From Leptotrichia sp. HSP-342 (GTDB lineage Bacteria; Fusobacteriota; Fusobacteriia; Fusobacteriales; Leptotrichiaceae): 64,000 nt of DNA. The stretch spans positions 2,294,001 through 2,358,000 of the forward strand of contig NZ_CP165646.1 of the NCBI RefSeq assembly GCF_041199995.1, in the 5' to 3' direction. A program made the position numbers and the translations under genes. This document shows positions 12,547 to 22,379 of the stretch, piece by piece. The stretch's first letter is position 1; each line of letters opens with the position of its first letter. A model generated the notes under the pieces. The model ran no database searches. It was not told the DNA's origin and saw only the letters and a list, made by a program, of their open reading frames with translations.

Positions 12547-14469
12547 TTATTTTAAAACTCCATCTAAATACATTAGCAGCACAGAAATATCTGCTGGCGT
12601 TACTCCAGACATTCTGGATGCCTGTCCTACATTATATGGTCTATTTTCTTTCAATCTTTGTTTTGCTTCTCTTGTAATTCCCTTCATACTGTCATAGTCA
12701 AAATTTTTAGGAATTTTTTTATCATCAAGTTTTTGCTGTTTTTCCATAATTTGGATGGCTTTGGCAATGTAGCCCTCATATTTTGTCTGAACTTCAATTT
12801 GATATTCAGTTTCATCGTCAAAATTTAGATTTGGAACATTTTCAATGATTTCAGCGATATATTTTATATCTTGATATGTAACTTTTGGACGACGTAAAAT
12901 TTCCTTTAAAGTCGTTCCACTTTTGAGACTTTCGTTATATTTATCAAGAATTTCCATGAGTCTTTGGTTACTGCTTCCAAGTTTTATATTCTCAAGGTTT
13001 TCTATTGTTATCTTAACATTTTTTTTCTTTTCCTGTACAATATCATAATATTTTTTATCAAGAAGTCCGATTTTATAAGCCTTTTCAGAAAGTCTTATAT
13101 CAGCGTTGTCTTCACGTAAAATAAGTCGAAATTCAGATCTTGCTGTAAACATTCTATATGGCTCAAACAATTCCTTATTTATTAAATCATCTATCATTGT
13201 TCCAATGTATGAACTCTCCCTATCCAAAATAAACGGCTCTTCTCCTTTAATTTTTAAAGCTGCATTGATTCCTGCGATAATTCCCTGTGCAGCTGCCTCT
13301 TCATAACCGCTTGTCCCATTTAGCTGTCCAGCTAAATAAAGTCCTTTTACTTTACGCGTTTCAAGAGTGTAGTCAAGTTCGCTAGGGTCTACAATATCGT
13401 ATTCTACCGCATAACCATATCGCATTATATGAGCATTTTCAAGTCCATCAATTGTATTTACTATCTTTTGTTGCAAACTAGCGGGATAGCTTGTGGAAAG
13501 TCCACTTATGTAGACTTCCGCCGTGTCAAATCCTTCTGGCTCCAAAAACAGATGATGGCTGTCTTTATCATTAAATTTTACAACTTTATCTTCAATTGAC
13601 GGGCAGTATCTTGGTCCTGTGCTGCTTATACTTCCATTATACATCGGTGCTTTGTCTAAATTATCAAGTATTAGCTTATGTGTTGTTTCATTTGTCCGTG
13701 TTATGTAGCATGATAATTGAGGTTTTTCTAGAACTTCACTATTTGGCGTTCTCATTGAAAATTTTAATGGAATACCTGTTATTCCTGGCTGTTCTTCCAA
13801 TTTTTCCAGATTTAATGTTCTGATATCAAGTCTAGGAGGAGTTCCTGTCTTGAATCTATCCATTTTAAATCCTAAAGATTTCAGGGAAGTTGTTAAATCT
13901 TCTGCTGATAACTCTCCCATTCTTCCACCTTTTACCCTTTTATCTCCAATATATAAAATCCCTCTTAAGAATGTTCCTGTTGCAAGCACAACTGCTTTTG
14001 CAAAAAACTCCATTCCTGTCTTAGTTCTTATTCCTTTTATAACCTTTTCAATTCTTTTAGAATTACCTTCTAAAATTTCAATTTCTTCAACAATTAATTC
14101 TGTGACAATATCTTGAACAGTATCTAAATTTTGCTGATTTTCTATTGTTTTTTTCATTTCCCTTGCGTAAATTTTTCTATCTGCCTGAGCCCTTAACGAA
14201 CGAACTGCTGGTCCTTTTTTTGTATTTAGAATTCTCATTTGTACAAAGCTTTTATCCATATTTCGTCCAATTTCTCCACCTAATGCGTCAACTTCCTTAG
14301 CCAAATGGCTTTTTGCAGGCCCTCCAACTGATGGGTTACAGGACATAACACCTATATTATCTAATGTTATTGTAAAAATTGCTGTATTCAATCCTAATCT
14401 CGCTGATGCCAATGCCGCTTCAATTCCTGCATGTCCAGCACCAACTACAATTACATCATAATTTCTCAT
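12547..14469 (-). CDS. mnmG: tRNA uridine-34 5-carboxymethylaminomethyl modification enzyme MnmG
   Basis: FAD-dependent enzyme that, with MnmE, modifies the wobble uridine of several tRNAs. The N terminus [20 protein letters not shown] contains the Rossmann GxGxx[21 protein letters not shown], the second FAD-binding region with [20 protein letters not shown] and the C-terminal helical tRNA-binding domain are all present. I start at the ATG at 14469 (640 residues) because it matches the family N terminus. The frame is open to a TTG at 14544, but those 25 extra residues look unlike MnmG. The ribosome-binding site before 14469 is weak. Confidence 0.94.
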   Translation of the reverse strand: MRNYDVIVVGAGHAGIEAALASARLGLNTAIFTITLDNIGVMSCNPSVGGPAKSHLAKEVDALGGEIGRNMDKSFVQMRILNTKKGPAVRSLRAQADRKIYAREMKKTIENQQNLDTVQDIVTELIVEEIEILEGNSKRIEKVIKGIRTKTGMEFFAKAVVLATGTFLRGILYIGDKRVKGGRMGELSAEDLTTSLKSLGFKMDRFKTGTPPRLDIRTLNLEKLEEQPGITGIPLKFSMRTPNSEVLEKPQLSCYITRTNETTHKLILDNLDKAPMYNGSISSTGPRYCPSIEDKVVKFNDKDSHHLFLEPEGFDTAEVYISGLSTSYPASLQQKIVNTIDGLENAHIMRYGYAVEYDIVDPSELDYTLETRKVKGLYLAGQLNGTSGYEEAAAQGIIAGINAALKIKGEEPFILDRESSYIGTMIDDLINKELFEPYRMFTARSEFRLILREDNADIRLSEKAYKIGLLDKKYYDIVQEKKKNVKITIENLENIKLGSSNQRLMEILDKYNESLKSGTTLKEILRRPKVTYQDIKYIAEIIENVPNLNFDDETEYQIEVQTKYEGYIAKAIQIMEKQQKLDDKKIPKNFDYDSMKGITREAKQRLKENRPYNVGQASRMSGVTPADISVLLMYLDGVLK

Positions 14470-14601
14470 TTTATTTATAAATTGTAATTTTTTATGCTCA
14501 AAATAACACTTTGATCTAAAATTACATTCTCCTTTCGTTTCCAATTCTTTTTATAAATCCATTATATATTAATATTTTGTTTTTTTCAATAAAGTATTTT
14601 C

Positions 14602-14630
14602 AAAAAAGAAAAAACGAGTTATGCAACTCG
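14602..14630 (-). terminator. Intrinsic terminator after tmRNA
   Basis: On the minus strand CGAGTT-GCAT-AACTCG forms a perfect 6-bp stem followed by TTTTTTCTTTTTT. It lies 40 bases past the tmRNA CCA end and before mnmG. Confidence 0.85.
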
Positions 14631-14670
14631 CTTACAGTTTATTTAATAATTCGATTTTTATTTTCTGTTT

Positions 14671-15009
14671 TGGTGGAAATGACGGGAATCGAACCCGTGT
14701 CCAAAATAGAAAGTTCTTACTATCTTCTACAAGTTTAGTCTATTTAACGCTTTAACCATTAGATATTAAACAGACAAAAGTCTAAAGGCGAGATTATAAG
14801 ATTTCCCCAAATGACATAATCATACATTTGAGTAAGCCATTAAAAATGACATCATCTAATGGAAAAATGGCGTTCCCAAAAGAGATGAGCTGCTATCTTA
14901 GGCAGCTAATGCGTAATTATCGTTTCCGATTATTTTTAAGTTGGATTTTAAAGCTCCCGCTTACTTGCCAATAGTAATCTTTTTATCCTGTCGAAACCAA
15001 AACATTCCC
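14671..15009 (-). ncRNA. ssrA: tmRNA (transfer-messenger RNA)
   Basis: A 339-base tmRNA. The tRNA-like ends pair GGGAATG (5') with CATTTCC (3'), followed by A and an encoded CCA, and the T-arm GGGTTCGATTCCC is intact. The mRNA-like part encodes the tag GNDNYALAA followed by TAA (around 14905-14935). The tag ends in the ALAA proteolysis signal and resembles the fusobacterial type I recall (GNKDYALAA). It rescues stalled ribosomes with SmpB. Confidence 0.95.
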
Positions 15010-15032
15010 TTATTTTAAAATTTACTTTTTTT

Positions 15033-15060
15033 AGTATAGCATATATTTAAGATTTTGAAA
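15033..15060 (-). promoter_or_regulatory. Promoter of the tmRNA gene
   Basis: Minus-strand extended -10 TGCTATACT (TATACT at 15033-15038), with a weak TTTCAA -35 at 16 bases. The short transcribed leader before the mature 5' end fits RNase P processing. Confidence 0.6.
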
Positions 15061-15088
15061 AGATATTATTTAAAAATTATGTTAGCCT

Positions 15089-15191
15089 TGTTCGGAAACT
15101 TTATATTTTTTTATTTCTAATAAGATGTCTTGCTTCCCTTAGAGCAATATTTATCTCATTGTATTTTCAAATTCAATATAGTTATCGAACA
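15089..15191. repeat. Small MITE-like element with terminal inverted repeats
   Basis: The left end 15089-15106 (TGTTCGGAAACTTTATAT) and the right end 15176-15191 are imperfect reverse complements bounding about 103 bases. The minus strand inside reads INIALREARHLIRNKKI followed by a stop, which could be the tail of a transposase or other protein. The element abuts the 3' end of the exporter-like gene at 15195. The family is not identified. Confidence 0.45.
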
Positions 15192-15194
15192 GAT

Positions 15195-15698
15195 CTATTT
15201 TAAAAATCCTATCACTCCGTATACTCCCAATGTTACAAGAGCTGCTGCAATTAATACTCCAAAAAGAATATATAAAAAAGATTTTTTTCTGTCAAATTGA
15301 AGTAATGCCGCAATCAATGCTCCTGTCCAAGCACCTGTTCCTGGAAATGGAATAGCTACAAAAATCATAAGTCCCAAAAATTCCTTATTTGCAATACTTT
15401 CACTTCTGCTCATCGCCCTTTTTTCAATTTTTTCAATAAAGTTTACCAATATATTCTTCTTTTTCATAAATTCAAATAATTTTACTACAAATAAAAGAAT
15501 AAACGGCACAGGAAGCATATTTCCAACAATCGAAACAATCATATTCAAGTACCAAGGTAATCCAATAGCTGCTCCAATCGGTATTGCTCCACGAAGTTCA
15601 ATTATAGGCAACATTGATATAAGAAATATTCCTATAATCTTATTTAGAAGCGGAGCTCCAATTAAAGTTATCTTTATAAAATTTTTAAAAGATTTCAT
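15195..15698 (-). CDS. Small multidrug-export-like membrane protein (COG2426/PF06695 type)
   Basis: A 167-residue integral membrane protein with about four helices. The motifs SMLPIIELRGAIPIGAAIG (about 28-46) and PFPGTGAWTGALIAALL (about 117-133) are characteristic of the family annotated as putative small multidrug export protein. The name is historical and the transported substrate is not known. It is monocistronic, with no close neighbour on the same strand. Confidence 0.8.
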   Translation of the reverse strand: MKSFKNFIKITLIGAPLLNKIIGIFLISMLPIIELRGAIPIGAAIGLPWYLNMIVSIVGNMLPVPFILLFVVKLFEFMKKKNILVNFIEKIEKRAMSRSESIANKEFLGLMIFVAIPFPGTGAWTGALIAALLQFDRKKSFLYILFGVLIAAALVTLGVYGVIGFLK

Positions 15699-15860
15699 AA
15701 TTTTTACTTTTTACTTTATAATAATTAAATTCATTAATTATCATAAATTTCTCCTTTATTGATTATTTACGTTAATTCAAGAGAACGCATACTCTATTTT
15801 ATTATTTAAAATTTCATCTTAATTCTTACAAAAATTTATACATTTACAACATATTTCAAA

Positions 15861-16592
15861 CTAAATCTTATCAGCTTTTGTAATCACAAATATTAATGGC
15901 TGCGATTTTTCCAAGATAAACTCAGACTCATTAAAGCCTCCAAATACTTTTACATTGCTTATGCCTAACTGTTCAAAAAATTTCATAAAATCAAAATAAC
16001 TAACATTTGTTAAAATTTCCTCATTTTCAAGCTTATCATCCAAAATAGTTTTAAAAATCACATTATTATCAGAATTTTTGTAATAATAACGTTCAAATTT
16101 CACATTTTCATTTTCAATCAATGGTAAATTTCCCAAAAAATCAGATTTAGATTTTTGATTCTCAAAAAATTTATAAAAATTTATTAGCTGAATAATCAGT
16201 TTCCCATTATTTTCAAGCTGTGAATAAGCCTTTTTTAAAAATAAAAAAATCTCTTCTTTGCTATTTAAATGCGGTAACGTATTTCCAACATTTATTATTG
16301 TGTCGAATTTTCCCAATTCATCGACTCTCATCATATCCAAATTTTTTACATCAACATTTTTTTCTCTAGCCTGCTCAATCAGTTTTTCATTTATATCAAT
16401 GGAATTTACTTCATATCCTTCATTTTTTAAAAATTTTGACAAATTACCTGTTGCAGCTCCTACATCAAGTACTTTTTTTCCTGTAATATATTTTTGAAAA
16501 AAATTCTTCTGAACATCTGAAAGTGAAAAGATAAAATCGTATTTTTCTGCTATTGTATCGTAAAACTTCTTCATATTTTCTTTATTTTCCAT
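15861..16592 (-). CDS. Class I SAM-dependent methyltransferase, substrate unknown
   Basis: A 243-residue protein with the Rossmann methyltransferase core: KVLDVGAATGNLSKFL (motif I, about 41-56), an acidic end of strand 2 in VNSIDINEKL, MMRVDELGKFDTIINVGNTL (motif IV region) and a YSQLENNGKLIIQ helix-strand. The closest general group is the Methyltransf_11/25 type that acts on small molecules. Nothing nearby indicates the substrate. The cupin gene lies upstream, about 155 bases away. Confidence 0.75.
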   Translation of the reverse strand: MENKENMKKFYDTIAEKYDFIFSLSDVQKNFFQKYITGKKVLDVGAATGNLSKFLKNEGYEVNSIDINEKLIEQAREKNVDVKNLDMMRVDELGKFDTIINVGNTLPHLNSKEEIFLFLKKAYSQLENNGKLIIQLINFYKFFENQKSKSDFLGNLPLIENENVKFERYYYKNSDNNVIFKTILDDKLENEEILTNVSYFDFMKFFEQLGISNVKVFGGFNESEFILEKSQPLIFVITKADKI

Positions 16593-16746
16593 ATTTTCTC
16601 CAAATTTTAAAATTTTTTGAATTTTAAAAACAAAGTTATAATTTTAGATTATTATATCATAAATTTTATAGAATAAGAATTAAATTTATCCAGCTTTTCA
16701 GGATCAACACATCTATCTAATTTATATAATTTTTTTGATAAAATTC

Positions 16747-17421
16747 TTATTCTTTAACAAGTATTAACAACATCTTGAAATTTTCTGTTTCAGCTTCTAC
16801 AGCGTGAGGTATGTTTGCAGGAAGAACTGCACTTTCACCTTTTTTCACAACAAATGGTTTTCCGTCAACATAATATTTTCCTTCTCCATCAAGCACAGTA
16901 ACCAAAGCATCTCCAGGTGCTTTATGTGGATCAAGGCTCTCACCTTTCCAAAAAGACATAATTGTCATTACTAAGTTTGGTTTTGCTACCAAATTTTTAC
17001 TTACAATTTTTCCTTCCTGATAATCAACAACTTCAGCAAGATTAAAAGCACTTGCACTTTCCAGCATTTTTAATGTCTTATTTTCCATATTTCCATCTCC
17101 TATCTTTTCTCCAATTTCAATCAACTTCAAATTATCTCTTGCTTCAATAGAATAATTATGATTTGCTGTGATTTCAAGAAAGTCTCCATTGGAAATTACT
17201 TTCTTATTATTTTCAATAAAAATCTCTCCATTACCGTTAAAGCAGTAATAATAACGATTTCCGAGCATAGCTTCTGCAGTTATTTCCTCATCTTTTGCTA
17301 AAGAGAATAAAGAAATATAGCTATTTGGCTGATTTAAGATTCTCATACTTACAACTTCGGCTTCCTTAGATGTGATAAGTTCATTAAAATTTATCGGTTT
17401 TGCTACTTCTATTTTAACCAT
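16747..17421 (-). CDS. Two-domain cupin protein
   Basis: A 224-residue protein made of two cupin folds. The N-terminal half has a degenerate barrel (GNRYYYCFNGNGEIFIEN). The C-terminal half has the recognisable motif order around SLDPHKAPGDALVTVLDGEGKY and VKKGESAVLPANIPHAVEA, with His and Asp/Glu residues that could bind a metal. Such double cupins are often annotated as quercetinase- or pirin-like, but the substrate here is unknown. It is monocistronic and close to the methyltransferase gene. Confidence 0.75.
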   Translation of the reverse strand: MVKIEVAKPINFNELITSKEAEVVSMRILNQPNSYISLFSLAKDEEITAEAMLGNRYYYCFNGNGEIFIENNKKVISNGDFLEITANHNYSIEARDNLKLIEIGEKIGDGNMENKTLKMLESASAFNLAEVVDYQEGKIVSKNLVAKPNLVMTIMSFWKGESLDPHKAPGDALVTVLDGEGKYYVDGKPFVVKKGESAVLPANIPHAVEAETENFKMLLILVKE

Positions 17422-17592
17422 AAAATATCTCCTTGTTATCTATAGTAACTTTTTTGAAATAATTTTATATAGTATAACATATATTTTATAAAATATACAG
17501 TCAATTCACTTAAAATTCGCAACAAATGCACGAAATTATTATGAATTTTATTTTATTTTAAATTTGCTGCATTTTATTATACAATCCATTAT

Positions 17593-17621
17593 AAAAAAAG
17601 AAAACCGACTATTTCTAGCCG
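17593..17621 (-). terminator. Intrinsic terminator after gapA
   Basis: Minus-strand stem CGGCTA-GAAA-TAGTCG (one G-T pair) followed by GTTTTCTTTTTTT, about 40 bases beyond the gapA stop. Confidence 0.8.
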
Positions 17622-17661
17622 ATCTTCAAAGTTAATTTTTAAGATTTCTGTTTAAAATCAA

Positions 17662-18675
17662 TTATTTAGCAATTTTGCTTGCGAAGTATCCTAAAGTTCT
17701 GATTAATTGAGCTGTATAAGACATTTCGTTGTCATACCAAGATACTGTTTTAACTAATTGAGTATCTCCGTTTTGAACGATTTTTGTTTGTGTTGCATCA
17801 AATAATGATCCAAAGTGAATTCCAACAATGTCAGAAGATACTAATTCTTCTTCAGTATATCCGAATGATTCGTTAGCTGCGGCTTTCATAGCTGCGTTTA
17901 CTTCTTCTACTGTTACTTTTTTGTTTAAGATTGATACTAATTCAGTTAATGAACCAGTTGGAACAGGTACTCTCTGAGCAGCTCCATCTAATTTTCCGTT
18001 TAATTCAGGTACTACTAATCCAATTGCTTTTGCAGCTCCTGTTGAGTTAGGAACAATGTTCACAGCTGCAGCTCTTGCTCTTCTTAAGTCACCTTTTCTG
18101 TGAGGTGCATCCAAAGTGTTTTGATCTCCAGTATAAGCGTGGATAGTTGTCATTGTACCAGTTACAACACCAAAGTTATCGTTTAATGCTTTAGCCATTG
18201 GTGCTAAACAGTTAGTTGTACAAGAAGCTCCTGAAATAACTGTTTCAGATCCATCTAAAATTTCGTGGTTTACATTGTAAACAACTGTTTTAACATCGTT
18301 TCCACCAGGTGCAGTAATAACTACTTTTTTAGCTCCTGCTTTAACGTGTAATTCTGCTTTATCTTTTGTAGCAAAGAATCCTGTAGCTTCCAATACTACG
18401 TCAACACCTAATTCTCCCCAAGGTAATTCTTCAGGGTTAGCTTTTGCGAAAGTTTTGATTTCTTTTCCGTTTACTACGAAAGCTCCTTCTTTAACTTCGA
18501 TAGTTCCGTTGAATCTTCCTTGAGATGAATCATATTTGAATAAGTGTGCTAACATTTTAGAGTCTGTCAAATCATTAATTGCCACCACTTCAAATTTGTC
18601 TGTTTGTTCAGCCATTAATCTTAATGCTAATCTTCCGATTCTTCCAAATCCGTTAATTGCTACTTTAACTGCCAT
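17662..18675 (-). CDS. gapA: Glyceraldehyde-3-phosphate dehydrogenase
   Basis: A 337-residue glycolytic enzyme that oxidises glyceraldehyde 3-phosphate with NAD and phosphate. The N terminus [16 protein letters not shown] is the dinucleotide-binding motif. The catalytic Cys152 lies in [12 protein letters not shown] and the general base His179 in [22 protein letters not shown] near the end is also conserved. An AGGAGG ribosome-binding site, a consensus-like promoter and a terminator frame a single-gene unit, as expected for a highly expressed gene. Its codon use is visibly less AT-biased than that of the accessory genes. Confidence 0.98.
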   Translation of the reverse strand: MAVKVAINGFGRIGRLALRLMAEQTDKFEVVAINDLTDSKMLAHLFKYDSSQGRFNGTIEVKEGAFVVNGKEIKTFAKANPEELPWGELGVDVVLEATGFFATKDKAELHVKAGAKKVVITAPGGNDVKTVVYNVNHEILDGSETVISGASCTTNCLAPMAKALNDNFGVVTGTMTTIHAYTGDQNTLDAPHRKGDLRRARAAAVNIVPNSTGAAKAIGLVVPELNGKLDGAAQRVPVPTGSLTELVSILNKKVTVEEVNAAMKAAANESFGYTEEELVSSDIVGIHFGSLFDATQTKIVQNGDTQLVKTVSWYDNEMSYTAQLIRTLGYFASKIAK

Positions 18676-18735
18676 TTTAATAATACCTCCTAAAAATTTT
18701 AATATATTTAAAAATATATTATTCTATACAGTTTG

Positions 18736-18764
18736 AGTATATCACATTTTTATTGAATTTTCAA
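18736..18764 (-). promoter_or_regulatory. Promoter of gapA
   Basis: Minus-strand TTGAAA (18759-18764), a 17-base spacer ending TGTGA and TATACT (18736-18741). The leader is about 55 bases. Confidence 0.75.
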
Positions 18765-18833
18765 CAGGTAGAAATCAATAAAATTTTATATTAAGATTAC
18801 CAAAAAAATTATCTAAGTTTTTTGTTTTTTGTC

Positions 18834-18862
18834 AAAAAAAAACTACTGATAAAATCAGTAGT
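18834..18862 (-). terminator. Terminator of tRNA-Gln
   Basis: Perfect 9-bp stem ACTACTGAT with ATCAGTAGT around a 3-base loop, followed on the minus strand by eight or more T. It lies 27 bases after the tRNA. Confidence 0.85.
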
Positions 18863-18889
18863 TATATATTACACAATTTATATTCAAAA

Positions 18890-18964
18890 TGGCTGGGCTG
18901 AATGGATTCGAACCATTGCATGCTGGAGTCAAAGTCCAGTGCCTTACCGCTTGGCGACAGCCCA
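18890..18964 (-). tRNA. tRNA-Gln (anticodon TTG)
   Basis: A 75-base cloverleaf on the minus strand. Acceptor TGGGCTG pairs with CAGCCCA, the discriminator is G and CCA is encoded. The anticodon loop CTTTGAC gives TTG. Confidence 0.95.
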
Positions 18965-19124
18965 ACAATATTTCCTAAGACAAGAACTATTATACAAAAA
19001 AATTTTTATTTTGTCAACACTTTATTTTCAAACTTTTATATAATTTCTAAATTTATTTTATTTTACTGCTTAAATTCTGTTAATATTCAACTCTTTAAAT
19101 TTCTATTTTAAAAGTAATTTTATT

Positions 19125-19165
19125 ATAAAAATAGACCTCTAAAATATACTAAGAGGTCTTTTTCT
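19125..19165. terminator. Bidirectional intrinsic terminator
   Basis: AGACCTCT (19133-19140) pairs perfectly with AGAGGTCT (19152-19159). The plus strand continues TTTTTCTT and the minus strand ATTTTTATAAT. On the minus strand it ends the transcript of the secreted-protein gene at 19209. Confidence 0.75.
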
Positions 19166-19208
19166 TAATTTTCTTTCTCAATCTTCTGTTTACAAGAATA
19201 TATTCCTT

Positions 19209-19925
19209 CTATTTTAATTCTATCCCATCTTCTGTAACTACAGGATTTGTAACTTTCCATTTCCCATTCACCCTTTGAAGTGTTGCTGGCAAATTATCTA
19301 GAATTACATCTTCATCTGTAATATTTTTTATTTCTTCAGCAAAACGGCTTACCAGCTCTTCCAATGCAACATTGTAAAAATTTCTTTTGGTAGGCTCATT
19401 TCCTCTTCTTTTCATAATTCTTTCCAATTCATCCACGCTTCCAAATCTTCCACGCTCTACAACTCTTCCGATGATATCGTTGTTTATTGTCAGTCCATTC
19501 GTAGCCCTTGTCAAGTTTCTTGCTTTTATGTCAAAAACTACATCTACTTTATCTTCTGAAATGTGATTTATCTGTTTTGTTTCGAATCTCAAAGTTGATT
19601 CCTTTATTGCCTCCTTTGCCAATTCACGTACATATTTTTCTGCAATTTCACGTTTTAGTGAATTGCTTACGATATAATTTCTGTCAAACAGATTATTATA
19701 CGCCTGTTTTTCAAGTTTTTTTTCATTTTCTCCTATCATAGCATTTACATAGCTGTAAAAAAAATCCTGTAAATCTCTTTGAAGCGTGTATTCAATTTCC
19801 TTTTTTTCCCAGTTTGCTGCTCTTTGCTCTTCCTTTTCCCTTCTGATTGTTTCCGATATGCTACGGTTTGACGCAAGGATATTTCCTGCAGCTGCTAGCA
19901 TAATTACAAATAATATTTTTTTCAT
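19209..19925 (-). CDS. Secreted protein, member of a local paralogue family
   Basis: I do not recognise the family. The start is the ATG at 19925 after AAGGAGA, giving 238 residues. A signal peptide (MKKILFVIMLAAAGNILA) precedes a charged, helical domain. The segment LFDRNYIVSNSLKREIAEKYV matches the proteins at 20375-21028 and, more loosely, 22380-22964. The C terminus ends near LQRVNGKWKVTNP, a pattern seen in small export-targeted domains. An extended -10 (TGGTATAAT, 19962-19967) lies just upstream. The leader sequence ACTAAAAAACAGAATAAGGAG is close to that of the next paralogue, indicating tandem duplication including control sequences. Confidence 0.7.
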   Translation of the reverse strand: MKKILFVIMLAAAGNILASNRSISETIRREKEEQRAANWEKKEIEYTLQRDLQDFFYSYVNAMIGENEKKLEKQAYNNLFDRNYIVSNSLKREIAEKYVRELAKEAIKESTLRFETKQINHISEDKVDVVFDIKARNLTRATNGLTINNDIIGRVVERGRFGSVDELERIMKRRGNEPTKRNFYNVALEELVSRFAEEIKNITDEDVILDNLPATLQRVNGKWKVTNPVVTEDGIELK

Positions 19926-19976
19926 ATTTGTCTCCTTATTCTGTTTTTTAGTTTCCACTAAATTATACCACACTTT

Positions 19977-20306
19977 TTAGTTAAAAGTATTAGTATATCC
20001 TAAGTCTTCAACTTGCCACTTTCCAATTTCTTTTTTCAAAATATCACTTAATAATGTAATCTTTTTCAAAAAATTGTTCAAATGCCTCTTCGCCAATATT
20101 TCTTCTTGCTTCCGTAATTCCAAAGTTTATAACATAATCTGCAAAAGGTTTTGTTTCTTTTTGAACTGCTTCCTCAATCTTTTTTTTTCGCTTTCCAATA
20201 TTCTGCTTGCTATTGAATTTCTTGTACTTTTAGTCTTTTGCGGCTTTGGTGCTGTAAATGTATTTCCTGTTACCGTTAATATTAGCGGAAATAATAATTT
20301 CTTCAT
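19977..20306 (-). pseudogene. Decayed third copy of the secreted paralogue family
   Basis: The minus strand starts MKKLLFPLILTVTGNTFTA at 20306 and continues in frame through IGEEAFEQFFEKDYIIK, matching the proteins on both sides, then stops at TGA. In another frame the DNA goes on as ILKKEIGKWQVEDLGYTNTF to a TAA at 19977-19979, matching the family's C terminus. The middle of about 100 residues is deleted and the remainder is frameshifted. Confidence 0.75.
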
Positions 20307-20374
20307 AGGTTATCCTCATTTTTATTGATTTATTAATTAAAAACGTTCCTTAAATTCTCTAAATTTTCTATTTT

Positions 20375-21028
20375 CTATTTGTTATTCACTTTTTTTATTG
20401 TAACTGACATATTTTCCAGCAAAGTTTCTTCCTCTTTGAATCCCTTTGCTTTTTCATTAATGAAATTTACCATTTCTTCAAGAAATATATAATAATATTT
20501 CCTCTTTAATTCGTCATTTCCTTTACTTTTCATAACCCTTTCTATTTCATCTTTATTTTTAATTCCCATTTTTTTTATAATTTTTCTTTCCGTTCCATCA
20601 TCCAATTCTAATATATCCCAAAATTTTTCTAAATTTTTAATTTTTATATCATAATTTACTTGCACTTCATTTTGAGAAACATAATCAATTTTTTTTATTA
20701 CAACTCTTGGTTGTACTCCTTTTAATGTGAATTTTACTATTTCATCAATGTATTTTTCTGTGATTTCATTTTTCAAAGAATTACTTATAACATAATCTTT
20801 TCCAAACAATTTATCAAATACTTCTTCACTAAGCTGTTTTCTAGCCTCTGAAATTCCAGCATTCATAACGAAATGTACAAAGGGCTGAATCTCCTTTTGA
20901 ATTGCATTTTCCATTTCTTTTCTCTCATTTTCTAATACTCTAGCCGCTGTTTTTATATTTCTTGATACTGTTGCTGTAAAAGTATTTCCCATTATTACTA
21001 GCATTAGTACAAACAATACTTTTTTCAT
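20375..21028 (-). CDS. Secreted protein, member of a local paralogue family
   Basis: A 217-residue protein of unknown function with a signal peptide (MKKVLFVLMLVIMGNTFTA). It shares LFGKDYVISNSLKNEITEKY (about 68-87) and the late block RKYYYIFLEEMVNFINEKA with the paralogue at 19209-19925. The C terminus ends abruptly at VTIKKVNNK, about 15-20 residues short of its relative, so the last strand (GKWKV-like) is missing. The ATG follows AAGGAGA and an extended -10 (TGTTATACT, about 21066-21071). It may be periplasmic or surface associated. Confidence 0.7.
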   Translation of the reverse strand: MKKVLFVLMLVIMGNTFTATVSRNIKTAARVLENERKEMENAIQKEIQPFVHFVMNAGISEARKQLSEEVFDKLFGKDYVISNSLKNEITEKYIDEIVKFTLKGVQPRVVIKKIDYVSQNEVQVNYDIKIKNLEKFWDILELDDGTERKIIKKMGIKNKDEIERVMKSKGNDELKRKYYYIFLEEMVNFINEKAKGFKEEETLLENMSVTIKKVNNK

Positions 21029-21292
21029 AAAATCTCCTTATTCTATCTTTTAGTTTTCTTACAAAAGTATAACATATTTTTATGAAATATTAAAATTAAA
21101 AATTATTTCAAAAGAAAAGTTATAAAATAAAGTGTTACTATTTAGAAATAAATAAAATTATAAAAAAATAATCTATGCGATATAATACAGGAAATTTACG
21201 ATTTATAAGGAGAGATTTAATGCCTAGAAACAAATAAAAACATGATTATCAAACTATTGTCAGTTTCTTTAATCATGTTATTTTTTACTATT

Positions 21293-22318
21293 TTACATAT
21301 TTTTCAAATCACATCTTTTCCCAAATTCATCATATTCTTCTCTTGTTACAATCTTATTATTTTTATCAAAAAAAATCCAGTTATAAAACTTTCTCCCATC
21401 TCGTATAACACCTTCTATAACTGTCTTTTCTCTCAAATTATTATCTTTTCCCTTGCTAAACCATTTATTAAAATAACGAAAAAAATTATTTTTTATTTCC
21501 ACAAAATCTGTAACTTCTATTTTTGCATTTATTTTTCTTCCATTTAACCTGTAAATCGAAACATCTTTTTCAAAATCTTTTTCTTCAATTTCAATAATAT
21601 TATTTTCTGCTTCCAATTTTTTCCATTTCTTAAGATTATTCCATTCTTCCAAAGTCATTTTTATCATATCAAAATCTTTAATTGGCTTAAAATCACGAAA
21701 TTCTACAATTATATATTCTCTAATAAATTTCCCTATTTCTTCAATTTCTAAAAACTCGCCATTCTCAAAGACAATTCTACTCACATTATTTTCTTCAATA
21801 AATTTCATTATCTTCTCAAAGCCAATTTCCCGTGTTACAACATCATCAAAAATTTCTGTTTTTTCTTTCCAAATTGATTTATACAGCCCAACTTTTTTCA
21901 GTTCTTTCCGAAATTCCTTCTTGTTTATTTTTTCTCCCACTTTTATTTTCTCAAGAAGTTCAATTAATTTTTTTGAAAAATCAACCTTATTTTTATGAAT
22001 TATTTCTTTCAAATATCTAATTGTACTGTTTCTCAAAATATCATAATTTCCTAAAATTTCATTTTTCAATTTTTCATTATTCGTAACTTCATTTTCGTAA
22101 CATTTCCAAGAATAATCCTGTCCATCAAAACAATGAAATATTTTATCTCCCTTTTCTTTCTCAAAATCATAATAAGAACAGGTATACAGCGGATCATCTT
22201 CCCTTCTCAGATCAAATGCCACATAATTTTTATCTTCTTTTGCTTCTCCAATATGCAAAAAACATTCTGCTTCAAAAAAAGAATCATTTTTCTGATTTTC
22301 AAGTTTTATAATTTCCAT
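21293..22318 (-). CDS. Unknown Lys/Glu-rich protein
   Basis: A 341-residue soluble protein that I cannot assign. It is rich in Lys, Glu, Asn and aromatic residues, has no signal or membrane segment, and shows no motif I recognise. I prefer the ATG at 22318; an in-frame GTG lies six codons upstream. The gene follows the secreted protein at 22380-22964 by about 60 bases and probably shares its transcript with cbiF. The C-terminal WIFFDKNNKIVTREEYDEFG looks like a small beta-rich segment. It could be strain-specific. Confidence 0.55.
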   Translation of the reverse strand: MEIIKLENQKNDSFFEAECFLHIGEAKEDKNYVAFDLRREDDPLYTCSYYDFEKEKGDKIFHCFDGQDYSWKCYENEVTNNEKLKNEILGNYDILRNSTIRYLKEIIHKNKVDFSKKLIELLEKIKVGEKINKKEFRKELKKVGLYKSIWKEKTEIFDDVVTREIGFEKIMKFIEENNVSRIVFENGEFLEIEEIGKFIREYIIVEFRDFKPIKDFDMIKMTLEEWNNLKKWKKLEAENNIIEIEEKDFEKDVSIYRLNGRKINAKIEVTDFVEIKNNFFRYFNKWFSKGKDNNLREKTVIEGVIRDGRKFYNWIFFDKNNKIVTREEYDEFGKRCDLKNM

Positions 22319-22379
22319 ATTTTTTAAAATCCTCACGTAATAAATAATATTTTATTACTTCATTTTATTTAACATTTGC

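Noticed and set aside
16657..16745. Minus-strand reading KKLYKLDRCVDPEKLDKF after the cupin stop
   Set aside because: It looks protein-like but is only about 27 residues, without a start, and could be chance or a trace remnant; not strong enough to annotate.
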